From Ophiothrix spiculata (Eukaryota > Echinodermata > Ophiuroidea > Amphilepidida > Ophiotrichidae): DNA of 34,161 nucleotides. The stretch lies in assembly GCA_000969725.1 (NCBI GenBank), contig JXSR01S002956.1, one strand, 5' to 3'. This document shows, piece by piece, positions 23,125 to 33,656 of this stretch (position 1 is the stretch's first letter; every line of letters starts with the position of its first letter). A model generated the notes under the pieces. That model was not told the origin of the DNA, did not search any database, and worked only from the letters and a program-made list of their open reading frames with translations. A program made the translations under genes and the position numbers.

Positions 23125-24277
23125 TACTTTTCAGAGAAGCATCTTGCAGCTCTGAAAAATTGCCATCTTATGAAGCAGTCCAGAAAATTAGCTGTAGTTG
23201 CTGGCTGGGCATGTGCAAGGTGGTTTTAGAATGTTTGACTTCTTAAAAATGGCTCAAATGTTACATATTCACCTTGTACCAAGATGCTTTACCAATCATT
23301 GCTTTACTTCAATCAGTGCCTAGGCCTATGAGCAAACTTAATTGAGAACCTGTGACTTAAAACATCATGGTCATTTACTATTCTTGAACACAATTTGGAT
23401 GAAATCTTTAAAAAAAAAACACTTAACGTGATGGTCGTTGACATAAGTTCCTCAACAGACTCTCAACACAATTCTGACCAGATCTTGAAATGTCCACTTG
23501 ACATGTGACCATATCCATCCCGAGGATGACCATTCAAGACCAAGTCATTGACATCAGTTCTTGGACACCATTCTGACAGGTTGATGAGATCTATTTTGAT
23601 TCATTCAAAGTGAGCACTCAATTCATCTCTTGATTTCAATCATTTTCCAAGTATCTCTTTATAGCTAAGATGAGATAACAATCTGGCAACCCATTAAATG
23701 TCAGTCAAAATCTTCTACAGGAACATGCCAGTGGCAATTCTGACCTAAATTTGGGAATTCTCAATCCAATATGTCAACAGGGGGTCTGCGTGGCCTGAAT
23801 GTGTAACTAAGCTTGTAATTGGTTTAAATCAAGCAACAAACCTAAATTATGGTCTACATATCAATATCATAGCTTAAACTTCTCATTGATATATTTCTAA
23901 AATGATAATTGAAGTGTTCAGACATTTAGTTGCACAGAAGTCTATTTTGGAGCTAAATCTTTGAAACCTAATCTTGGTTGTGGCAATCCAGCAATTCCGG
24001 AACATGGCCTAGCTCTGTACACTTCCATCTCTATTAGCTTTGAGTTCATAAAGATACATTCTTGGAATGGGTATCTACCCACAGAAGTACCTCTCCATGA
24101 TGAGCACTGTGCCCCTCCACACCACACACCTCGCCCATAATCTTCCTCCTTCTTCTCCTCCTCTATCTCTATCTCATCCACCCCTTCCTTCTCCTCCGAC
24201 ATCTAATATCCACCATCCCTCACATAATACAGTCACTGTATTGCAGCAAATCCCATCCAAACAAGACTAGTCCATCT

Positions 24278-24324
24278 AGATGGACCTCGCAAATGGACGC
24301 GAAGCTCGCTTGCAAGGTCCATCT
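24278..24324. repeat. Inverted repeat (15-bp arms)
   Basis: AGATGGACCTCGCAA and TTGCAAGGTCCATCT pair with one mismatch around a 17-nt loop. Confidence 0.6.
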
Positions 24325-25473
24325 CCTGGGGTCCATCAGAAGGACTAAACAAGACAGACAAGGCCATCTGTATATATCCATCAAATCAGTCAGAATGCAG
24401 TTGCTGATGTCTTCCAAGCTTCGTCCAACATGGCAAAATGCCGAGGGAAGCAGCTCAAGGAAGAAAAGGGGCATGCTTTTGAATATCAAAAGGTCATATC
24501 TAATATTGTCAAAATTATTTTTAAAGTTTCTTTATAAATATTCGAAAAGCTATTTTCAACTAAAAGAAATGAAAATCAACTGCTGGCAACAATTGACAGT
24601 TTGACAAAGACCTTGTTGAAGTGTTACAGTACCTCCTTCAGATTGGAAGCTATACCATAGCTTCTCTAAATAGCTCTTTCAACAACTATCTTTAACCAAA
24701 TTTTAAGCAACTGGTCTTTCATGGTAGGGAAAAACTGGGCAAATCATAAGAAAAATGTCAAGAGTCCCCGTAACCAGTCTGCTTGTAAACTTCTTGATGG
24801 CTTTCAATGAACACCTCTTTTTGCTAAGACACAGATATCATCATAACCAGAACAAGTGATCTAGATATCTAACCCAGTTTTTTACAAAACTGTAATCTGG
24901 TGAAAGATTTAAAACCATGAAAGACATCTTAGGGGAAACTGGTAGGCCTAAATAAATAAGTAAAAAGACATTTAGACAAGACACAATAATTGTGGCCAGG
25001 GCAAAAGTGTAAAGACAAAGTGGCAAATGGACCCTTGAAGTCTCCGATGTTAGGCCTATAGCTAATGCACACTGACATTGCTGGTGATAAGCAAATGATT
25101 TGCATGCAGACAATCTAACTGAACTGTACAGGGCTATCACACTGGAGTCAACAGTTGACACTAATCACTTATCTCTTCCAAAATATCGACCAAAAATGAC
25201 CAAAATAGCTGCATGTACTCATGCGGGACCTTGGGTGAGTGACCCGATGCCCTCATTTATGGCCATGGTAAATGATGGCATTATTGCAATGTACTTCTAC
25301 AGCAGCTCTGGTGGAAAGAACATTGACAAAGACCAGGCACAGGATCAACCTGAGTACATAGATAGTGTGCAGCTTTAAGTAACATGCCCTGCAGCTAGGA
25401 ACACACATAGATGAATGATGAATCAACCTGACTGGCAAAACCAATGTGCGTAACTCAGTACTTTAATAGAGCA

Positions 25474-25801
25474 CAGTGGCGGCGGAAGGTAAAATTTTTT
25501 GGGGGGCCGCTTTTTTTGAGAAAAATGGTCGGAGGAAAGTTATGTTTTTCTGTAATGCGCGCGTAGCGCGACCAAAAAAGTCTGTCAAATCAGCTAATTT
25601 CAGAACTTATATAAAAAATCTTGAAATGTGCGCAAAAATTGACAAAAATCTGAAAATTCGCGCGAAACGTGCAATTTTTTTGGATATTTAACGTTTATAT
25701 TATCAAAACAAAGGGAAAATTTCAATTTCCTTTCCTTTTCTTTGTTTCTTCTTTATTTTTTGAGGGGGTCCGTCCACCCCCCCCCCTGTCTGCCGCCTAT
25801 G
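25474..25801. mobile_element. hAT MITE with exact 8-bp target duplication
   Basis: Begins CAGTGGCGGCGG and ends GCCGCCTATG, flanked on both sides by ATAGAGCA (25466-25473 and 25802-25809). The 328-bp interior holds GCGCGCGTAGCGCG and long G and C tracts but no transposase. An exact 8-bp duplication plus CAGTGGCG-like ends is diagnostic of hAT-type insertion. Confidence 0.88.
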
Positions 25802-26787
25802 ATAGAGCATATAAATCTGTTGAAGGAACTTTGTTAATGATATTGTACGTAGGGTCAGGACCAGTCTAGGAGGGCAGCTAGGGAGGGTCAGAGGCGTTTA
25901 ACAAAACCAAAATCAACTGATCAGTAATGGATAAAGCACAGGAATACAATAATGTTAACGTTGGCTATCTCTATATGTCAACTTTGGCACAATTAGATCT
26001 GAACTTGTCTGCTTCTTCTTTTGGATTCTGTTTAACGATCCTATCATGAGACTTAACGAAAGCTCAGCACAGTTCACACTACTTTAGAATGAAAATTATA
26101 AGCTTTTCTTATTGAGTATCAAAACTATCATATATAGACCTATAAATATAGTCAATTAATAAGTCTGGATGTCAAAGAATCTGGTGCAAATCCTATGTCA
26201 ATTCTTGTTAACTTTTAGGTAAGTTTAGAATGTAGAGAAGTAGAGTCCTCAATATCTAATTTGATTGGTGCTATTCACAGACATAAAAACATATGTGTTT
26301 GCTCAATAAAGTAACCAGCTGCTGGCAATTTAGTTCCGAATGCCACATGAAGCATTTCAAAATCTATTGAAAATGTGATTTTGATTGGTTAAATCAGCAG
26401 AGCATATGATTCAAACTACCACAAAGCAACTCTTTAAAAATACAGAGAACCACATGAGATAAAAATTGGACATCTATATACACATGGCGCCATTAAATCA
26501 ACTATAGAACCACACAAGACCCTGGAACCAAGATAGCTATGGTCTGCAATAGAATCACCCACACCAAGATTGGTTAGCAATGTTGAGAGATGCTTTCAGT
26601 TGAAAGAGAAAAGTAGGACATGGCAAGCTATAGGTTAGGCTGTCAGAATATAACACAGCATGGAGAACGCTGATGCCATGCCAAATGCCGGCTTGATTCC
26701 ATTGGGAATGCCACGGGGAAAGTGGGTGAGATGAAGGGGAAGTCACATGACCACATCAATGTAATGTTGAATAAGCTTACATGCATG

Positions 26788-27276
26788 TTACCATTTGCAG
26801 ATTAAAGTTTTATGCTTTATTATTTGTTTATTTTCAAGTTGAATGTCATTCAGAATGTCATGAATGACGTCTGTTGTTGTCAAATACTGTTTTGTCGGGA
26901 AACGACACCTTGTTTTTTTAGGTGGTGATGGAATTCCAACTGAAGTTCCCTGAACGTCATAAAACAAAGAACTGTTGTTGGGTGTGGATAATGGTACATA
27001 CAACACACCACCAAATGATTCAGTGTAATTGTTTACAAAATTGTGATCTCTTTCACAGTAATCATTGAACAAAATGATTTGTACAATACCATATATGATT
27101 CCTATAATGACAGCATTTTGAATAATTGATAATACTTTTACAGTGGAAAATGTATCTTTTAACTTCACTAAAAAAGGAACTAGACTATATAAAGTTATCA
27201 AACAAAAGAAAATCCGTTTCTTTACTTCTGAGCAATCCTTCAACTTATCTATAGATATTGTGCACTTCCAACTTTC
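26788..27276 (-). other. Unidentified 162-codon open frame, no ATG, two hydrophobic segments
   Basis: Reading the minus strand from just after a TAG at 27279-27277, the frame is open for 162 codons to a TAA at 26790-26788. It contains no methionine codon, so it is not a self-standing gene. It would have to be an internal exon (a weak acceptor, aaaaatag, abuts the frame), a decayed element or chance. The translation has a Lys/Cys-rich start (WKCTISIDKLKDCSEVKKR), then two hydrophobic stretches (around IFFCLITLYSLVPFLV and VLSIIQNAVIIGIIYGIVQIILF) separated by a polar linker. A polar tail follows with sequons NYT and NSS and three cysteines. It resembles a membrane-protein fragment, but I recognise no family. 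It lies within the 16-kb collagen intron on the same strand and is not Gly-X-Y. It is the longest open frame here. Confidence 0.35.
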
Positions 27277-27615
27277 CTATTTTTAAAAACAAATGCTTTC
27301 AATTATCAATCCATCACCAATTTTGTTTTACATTTTTGTAAAAGTTTTCAGTGATTCTAGTCAATCACCAAATGAGAGTGCACATTACATATCCACCTGC
27401 TAACAAAACGGTAACTATTGTGACTGTTCGCCATAAATCTCCGACAAGTCAGCATTTTTTATTTTGAGATCATGCAGGCAAAATACATATTATGAATCTT
27501 TATGATCTATTGGCTTGCAACAGTCCTGAGGCTCTTAAAGAACATACATGTATTTTGTGATATTATGACAAACGAGGGATTTTAATTAATTTGAATTGTT
27601 CATATGTTTCTTTAA

Positions 27616-27753
27616 CCCTTTCTATCCTGATTTGACATACAGGTGTATATTGCCCATACTGAATTAATGTATACTCAATACTAATTGGAACGCCTGAACG
27701 TTCTCTCACAAGCTCCTTTGAAAACGCTCAAGTGTTCTATCGGATCGAAAGGG
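27616..27753. mobile_element. Small TTAA-flanked MITE (CCCTTTC ends)
   Basis: Left TTAA at 27612-27615 followed by CCCTTTCTATCC; right GGATCGAAAGGG followed by TTAA at 27754-27757. CCC-type termini at TTAA fit piggyBac-like elements. 138 bp, non-coding. Confidence 0.75.
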
Positions 27754-28044
27754 TTAAATCCTTACCAAATATTAGCTTTCATCTAAACCCAAATATTACC
27801 CGATGTAGTTGAACTGGAAATATACATCTCAAATAGAAATCTTTAATGTATGTTTTCTCAGTTTTATGTATGATACATACATGTCTTCCTTCAAACTGAC
27901 AATAATTCTGCTTCTGGGTATTGTATGTACATAAAACAGGTAAGATTTTAAATTTGAATATAATATCTTTGTGAATCTACAATGTTACAAATTTCACTGG
28001 ATATTGCTTTAATTGAGGGTAGTGATGGCTGGTCACATAATGAC

Positions 28045-28177
28045 TAGAACTAGTACCGTTCCCTTGTCGCCCCTCCCACGGACCCACAATGACCCCAGGC
28101 AGCGCGCGAAACGCGCTGCCTGGGCGCGGTGAATTGTACTGCAGAGGGTAGTGGACAGCTCTGAGCAAGAGCTAATA
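28045..28177. repeat. Dispersed repeat with GC palindrome, copy 2
   Basis: Same family as 21741-21847. The core palindrome has changed in a compensatory way to CCAGGCAGCGCG-CGAAA-CGCGCTGCCTGG, so pairing is conserved while sequence differs. Confidence 0.75.
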
Positions 28178-28432
28178 ATGACCAGTGCACGTACTAGACA
28201 TGTTTGACTTTTAGGGTACGCTGATACCACACTAAAGTAATGTGGTAACATGAGATTGATCTATAGTTTGGAAACACACCAAGTTTGGGGTTTTGTTGAA
28301 ATGATCACTCATGTGTCAGTCTACAGACTTGAGGCAAATAAAATATACATAGGCTGAGTTGGTTTTACATGAAATATGAAATATTAAAGAAGTCAATTGT
28401 TACAAAACATGATGATCGAAAGACCTGTCCAG

Positions 28433-28718
28433 CAGTGGCATACCCAGGATTTTTTGAGTGGTGGGGCACAACCATAAGTTTCCTCCGAATGACAAGCGAC
28501 TAAAAAGAAAAACAGTACACCCAAAATTTTTGACGTAGCTTTCGAAAAGTAACAAGCAATTTTTTCCACGATTTTTAAAACATTGAAAAGTATTTTTCTT
28601 CTCTTTTCTATCTTTTTTATTGTCAAGATCCCCGAATGGGCCTTTCCCCCGACTGACTCACCGAACTGGGGGCACGTGCCCCCAACCACCCCCCCCCCCC
28701 CCATTGGGTACGCCACTG
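28433..28718. mobile_element. hAT MITE with exact 8-bp target duplication
   Basis: Ends CAGTGGCATACCCAGG and TTGGGTACGCCACTG are inverted repeats, flanked by CTGTCCAG on both sides (28425-28432 and 28719-28726). Length 286 bp, non-coding, with a long C tract near the right end. It belongs to the same broad end-type as 3285-3451. Confidence 0.9.
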
Positions 28719-28963
28719 CTGTCCAGTTTCCCCTAACCAGAGAGCTGGCCCTAATTGTGATAAATTGATATCTCTCTGATATTTCAATTTTTCAACACTG
28801 TATAGTACTGTAACGGTATCATTTGCACCACAGTGGCAAGCATATATCTATGAAGTGTGCTGCATTTAAGCTGTGTGGTAAATTCAAAGTAAGGGAGGTG
28901 TAGTGCACTTAAACTCACCTGCCTTTTTAAATAATTTGAAAGCATGCATATTATAAAGCTTAC

Positions 28964-29008
28964 CCTTAAGCCTGGTTCTCCTTTCTTGCCTTCAAAACCT
29001 ATTGGACC
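28964..29008 (-). CDS. Collagen triple-helix exon (45 nt, 5 Gly-X-Y triplets)
   Basis: The minus strand shows tttatttacag, then 45 nt, then gtaagc. The translation is GPIGFEGKKGEPGLR: five uninterrupted Gly-X-Y triplets, with proline in one X and one Y position and the charged KKGEPG stretch common in collagens. The exon starts with a full glycine codon, ends after a full Y codon, and is a multiple of 9 nt, the classic collagen exon unit. The product would be part of a secreted or membrane-bound collagen chain whose prolines and lysines can be hydroxylated. Because it is phase 0 on both sides, skipping it would shorten the helix without breaking the frame. The downstream intron to 13000 is about 16 kb, so small exons may have been missed there. 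The type of collagen is not determinable. Confidence 0.85.
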
Positions 29009-29711
29009 CTGTAAATAAAAAAATGTGCAAAAGTGCAGTTTAGTATAGCCCTAGCCAATATGCGTGTTATCTTAACAGAGCTACTAAATTGATGCAAACC
29101 TCTCTCTTAAAACTCTGATCTACAACTTGAGTCAGTTGTAGTTGTCGAAATGTTTCATTTGTTTTGACTTTGAGAAAATCTTAAAAAAATAAAACAATAA
29201 GTTGGTACCCTGACATTTTAGCTGGTAATAATGCTGGACAACTGTTTGCAACTTAATACATTTGAAAGAGTAGGTCCAGCTCTGTCAAATTACTGCAAGT
29301 GAGCTAAAGAATAAAGCAAGTGATGAGCTCAGTGGCAAGAGTTCTAGCTGTGAGAGGTGCTCTCTACTTTAGTGCTCATATACTAGCATTTTTGAAATGT
29401 ACTCTTGTAGCAATAACAACATAAAAATTTGTTACTGCTATGGGAATATTAACAACCCTAGTGAAAGTATTTACAGTGTTCAACATTAACACTTTCTTAT
29501 GACAGTTTTACATTTTTTAACAGTTTTTAGTAAACATGATCAGAAAATATAGTAAGTATTCGTATATTGTAGGTTTTTGTCAAAATTTTCACTCATACAA
29601 AGTGCAATTGCAGCTTTGAGGGAAAATTGTTTCTAGAGTTTCTTTAGAGATCAAGGTTGAGAACATAGTCAGCCAATCTCCACAAAGAATGGTACACCGA
29701 ATCTTGTTTGT

Positions 29712-29854
29712 AAAGGCCATGTCACACATCACCGTGCGAATAATGTACTAATAACGTACACTGTTTGGTAATCGACTACATGTATTTTAATGACCAAACC
29801 AGTGTATGTTATTAGTTCGTTATTCATACGTTTCGCGATGTGTGACAGAGCCCT
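29712..29854. mobile_element. Foldback MITE
   Basis: AGGCCATGTCACACATC on the left is mirrored by GATGTGTGACAGAGCCC on the right. Arms continue through ACGTACACTGTTTGGT and ACCAAACCAGTGTATGTT, leaving a loop of about 23 nt. Confidence 0.75.
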
Positions 29855-31156
29855 AAGTTTTTACAAGACACATTGCTGCGTGAAAAACTGAGTCGATTAA
29901 AATTAGATTGACCAGACTTATTGCAATCCAACGTTGCAATTCAAATTTTACATACTTCCTTATTCGTGACCCTTATCGTATACTTTATACATTTCAATGC
30001 TTTGTGAAATATAAGCGTAACAATTCAAGGAAATATAGGATATCAAAAATGACACAAAACTCCCAAAACATATATCTTTATTAATACAGCATGTTTCCCA
30101 AGTATATTAATATTTTCTCACCTCGAAGACCTACATTTCGGTGAAAATTTGACATAAAATGTATATCTGACAGCCCTTCATATATTTTGTCCAGACATTC
30201 TAAAATAGGTGCTGTCATGTTATAATGATAGGGGGTGAAGTTTTCTTAACCAAGCGTTAATTTGAAAATGATTTATGGACATTAATGTAGGACATGCGTG
30301 TAACTGTGACGGGTCAAGCGATGGTTCTGCAAAAGAACCTGGAGGTATACATTTTGGCAACCACATCAAACACTCAGCTACATAAACTTACTGTTATCTA
30401 TGTCAGTAATGGCATATTTATTTATTTGACAGTTTTCTTTTAAGTTGGACATTTCATTTATGATTTTATGTTTAATGTTTATCTTTTCAAAGAAAAGTGC
30501 ATTTGAGGTTAACATAATTTAAACTGTTAGATAAAACATGCCACATGCAATGAGGGCAAAGAAGTGGGATGGGTATTTTGAGGGTAATAATGAAAGAGCG
30601 AAGACAGATTCAAGAATGACTTATTATGGGCAATGCTTAACCTGGCATCATTTGTTATTGTTTGAGAGAAAACTTTTGCTAGACTGGCCTTTATTCCCTT
30701 AGTACACATCAGTGGCATGTGAGTTTAAAACTTTTAAACGTGCTGATTCCGAAGTAAAAGTCCCTTATCTGCAAAGTGCTTCAATAGTTCAATTCTACAG
30801 CGAGTGGATCATGTGTCCAATCAGAGTTCAAATGGAAACAGAACAGATCAATCTTGAAATGAATTATGCAACTTCATTATGATTTTATGATTTGGAACAT
30901 TTAAGTGTTACCAAAATATATGCCAAAATTGTTGAAAGCTATCGCATGAATGAGCTGGTTTGTTACCATGCTTCCAATTAGCTACTAATGATTGCTTTCA
31001 GCATCTGATGTGCATGTTATTGCAAACATGTGAGCTTCAAACATGCTCAAGTAGGGTTTTACATTTTTGTTTGTACCGAATGTTAAATTATACACCAACA
31101 TTGTAGTAATTTATGCAATGAGCCTGTGATGCGCATGTTATTGCAGATGTATATAA

Positions 31157-31545
31157 CATACCTGTCAAGTTTCCCGATTTAGGAGGGAGTCTCCCGATTT
31201 TAGGCATCTCTCCCGATCTCCAGATCAGGTAGCCATATCTCCTTTAAAAAAAAAACTCCCGATATCTCCCGCATTGAAAAAAATTCTACTGCGATGTTTC
31301 GCTAGCGTGTATTACAGATCGCGTACACTGTATATTTTGTTAAGAAATTGAAAATGAGATAATTTCTGTGAGTCGTATGTGCGCTTTGGAGACCCTTTTT
31401 GTCCCTTATTAGTTTTCAAAAAACTACGTAATTTTTTGGGTGTACCTTTTGGGCCTCATATGGCAGTTGCCCGTAAACGTTACTCATAAATTTAAGCGAT
31501 TACAGAAGTCTCCCGTATCAGAATTTGAAAATGTTGACATGTATG
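31157..31545. mobile_element. MITE with CATACCTGTCAA ends
   Basis: Left CATACCTGTCAAGTTTCCCG and right GTTGACATGTATG are inverted repeats; ATATAA flanks both sides (31151-31156, 31546-31551). The left half repeats CTCCCGAT several times, and CTCCCG recurs near the right end. Non-coding. Confidence 0.7.
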
Positions 31546-32847
31546 ATATAAGCTTCTAACAAGCTAGTAATATTGCAATGTGCTCGTGTTTAGCAAGCTG
31601 CAGGCAAGAGTGCAATATGAGCTTGAATAACGGTGACATTTGAATATCTAGGAAGAAGACCAGAGTATTGTCATAAAAATCTATGCAAGTGGGTATGAAC
31701 TTATAACTATTGCACATAAAGTGCCGGTATCAGGAAAGTTGATTGCAACCCCTCCTTAGCAGTAAGCCTATTACCTTCCTAGTATAATTACAAGACATAT
31801 GGGTCTAGAGAGACTTTTTGTACAGAAACATATGAGGGTTAATGTTTTGCTCAAGGACACTACATTTGCCAATGCATGTCTAAATCTACTTCACATGCCT
31901 TTTTCTTTTTCGAAAGAAAAGCAAGTCTCTTTGAATTGAATGTAGATCAGCACACAGTTATATGTGTTTATAGTTGAGTCTTTTGGAGAACACATTTCAT
32001 AACTCCTGATTTCATTGTCGATTAGAAAATTTAAACTTTACAACAAAGGGCAAAACATATTCAACTTTCTTATCTTGCAGGCCCCCTAGAGATCGCTACA
32101 ACTTGCAAAGAAATATTCAGTTGATTTGATTGAATTTTGCTTCTGAAGTCGCCCAAACTGACAGAAAACGAACTTTTAAAGACAAACTTTTGATAAAATG
32201 CCCCAGGCATCAATGTCTACATCTGGGGAGGCAACACCAAGCTGAAATGTTCTTTCAGGGGACTCAAAGAATATGTTCAAAGTGATGGGTTTGAAAAGGT
32301 CAAGTTTTGATATGACAAACGTGAACATCCGTATGGACAGGGTAAAACTGTCTGTACTTGAATTGTCATCTATCAATATCTTGGTCAAAGAATAGAGCAG
32401 GTCCCACCCATTCATCAAGTGCACGGTATAAATGATATGGTAATCAATGACATGCCTAGTGCACTTTACTCACCAGACACTTGATGAAGGTTTGGTACTC
32501 TGAGAGTTTCTGAGGTTTATACTGGAAATGATTCAAACTTCTTCTGAACAGTTACATCAAAATCATATTTGTTTTAAGGTAAAAAATATCTAGTTTATGC
32601 TAATAATAAAAGAAAATTTGCAATTTTGCTAAAATCATGAGCTATTCTCTTATTTGCATCATAAGAATTCATGGCACTACATAATGTTCCCAGTTAATTT
32701 TTAAACAACTTTTAAGTTTTGTCAGAGTTAAATTGAGACAGAAACACTCATGAGTAATTTGGCCATTCTGATGTAACTGTACACACTTAATGAAGAGCAT
32801 GAATCTTATAATTATTATAGACTTCTTATAATTGGTATATTCCCGTA

Positions 32848-32995
32848 CTGGCAGAGTATCAAAACTCAGAACGAGGCTACGTTACGCGACGCTTCGAGGC
32901 TGTATGGATATCTGTGTGCCAATTGGTCGCGATGCATTATGAAACGCAATTCATGACCTCTCTCTATGTTCTGATACTTCGCCAGAGACAGAAAT
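32848..32995. mobile_element. Probable small MITE
   Basis: CTGGCAGAGTATCAAAAC at the left and GTTCTGATACTTCGCCAG at the right are imperfect inverted repeats about 148 bp apart. It lies 23 nt from the donor side of the 17-nt collagen exon. Confidence 0.55.
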
Positions 32996-33018
32996 GATGA
33001 AAAATACTGCATACTTAC

Positions 33019-33035
33019 TGGAAAGCCTGTATCAC
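33019..33035 (-). CDS. Collagen Gly-X-Y microexon (17 nt, split glycine codon)
   Basis: On the minus strand a long pyrimidine-rich tract ends in tttacag, followed by 17 nt and then a strong donor, gtaagt. If the preceding exon supplies one G, the exon reads G-D-T-G-F-P, two collagen triplets. It would therefore enter in phase 1 and leave in phase 0, which fits the next recognised exon (29008-28964), which begins on a whole GGT codon. The preceding exon must lie at higher coordinates; I found no candidate between 33036 and 34161. Collagen triplets form the extracellular triple helix, and split glycine codons at exon borders are known in non-fibrillar collagens. The exon is too short for its peptide to be decisive, so the call rests on the splice sites, the phase and the neighbouring exons. 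Confidence 0.55.
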
Positions 33036-33360
33036 CTGTAAACACAACAATCAAATAGCAGAGGGAAAAAAAGAGGAAAACATATGTTATATAAATGATT
33101 GTTTTATCTTGAATTACATTTTCTACCAACTGTAGACTTGATATTATTATGTCCCCATATAAAAAGTATACTTAAGTGGTAAGATCACTAGTTCTGTTTC
33201 TAAATGTTTTGAAAACCAATATTTAATAAAATGCGACTAAATAAAGTTGATCTGAAAAGTGTAATGTTGAGCCTTGTCTATGTCCATTTTTTCCATATAA
33301 AATCTTGATACTGATAGGTCATCAATAACCATTCAAGGTATATGATCAGAATCTTTCTCA

Positions 33361-33625
33361 TTAACCCTATAACTCCCAAACGCTTAAAAACTATCTAAGT
33401 CCAAAAACGTCATACAAAAATTTCCTGTTTCCCTGGGATTTAAACCCCAGACCTCTGGTATCCCGATCCCATGTCCACCTATGGCATTAGCCACCGAGTA
33501 TGGCCTGCCATGGCAGCCATTTCGTGCCCATCAGTATCCCCCGTCTGTGACGTATTTGGACTTACGCGAATTTCATGATTTTTGCTTGTTGAATTTTGTT
33601 GGACTGTGACGTGTTAGGGTTATGG
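33361..33625 (-). repeat. tRNA-like repeat, copy 3
   Basis: The minus strand carries an A-box-like GGTGGCTAATGCCATAGGTGG and a B-box-like GGGTTTAAATCCC. Ends TTAACCCTATAA and GTTAGGGTTATGG are inverted. Shared with copy 4: CATGGGATCGGGAT, GTATGGCCTGCCATG and TCTGTGACGTATTTGGAC (in either orientation). Confidence 0.72.
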
Positions 33626-33656
33626 TAGCATGTCTACTATGCACTTGTAGACCTTT

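Larger units (their letters stand above)
13001..28963 (-). other. Collagen intron (about 16 kb) with satellite, MITEs and an orphan open frame
   Basis: Very large intron between the 45-nt and 135-nt collagen exons. It contains the 139-bp satellite, the assembly gap, many MITEs, a tRNA-like repeat and the unexplained open frame at 26788-27276. Stretches 15620-16290, 17250-17900, 18060-20370, 20840-21730, 22080-22950, 23130-24270, 24330-25460 and 25810-26780 show nothing I can assign beyond pyrimidine or purine runs (17630-17654, 17825-17850, 24139-24190). Additional small exons in this interval cannot be excluded. Confidence 0.55.
29009..33018 (-). other. Collagen intron (about 4 kb) with three inverted-repeat elements
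   Basis: Intron between the 17-nt and 45-nt collagen exons. It contains the foldbacks or MITEs at 29712-29854, 31157-31545 and 32848-32995. The rest (29009-29711, 29855-31156, 31546-32847) is AT-rich with nothing I can support. Confidence 0.55.

Noticed and set aside
30120..30160. Possible 9-nt minus-strand microexon before a gtgaga donor
   Set aside because: The 9 nt do not start with a glycine codon and the acceptor is poor.
32176..32424. 82-codon minus-strand open frame with plausible-looking amino-acid mix
   Set aside because: It starts on GTG, has no known motif and no clear acceptor. It could be a decayed exon but there is nothing to support it.
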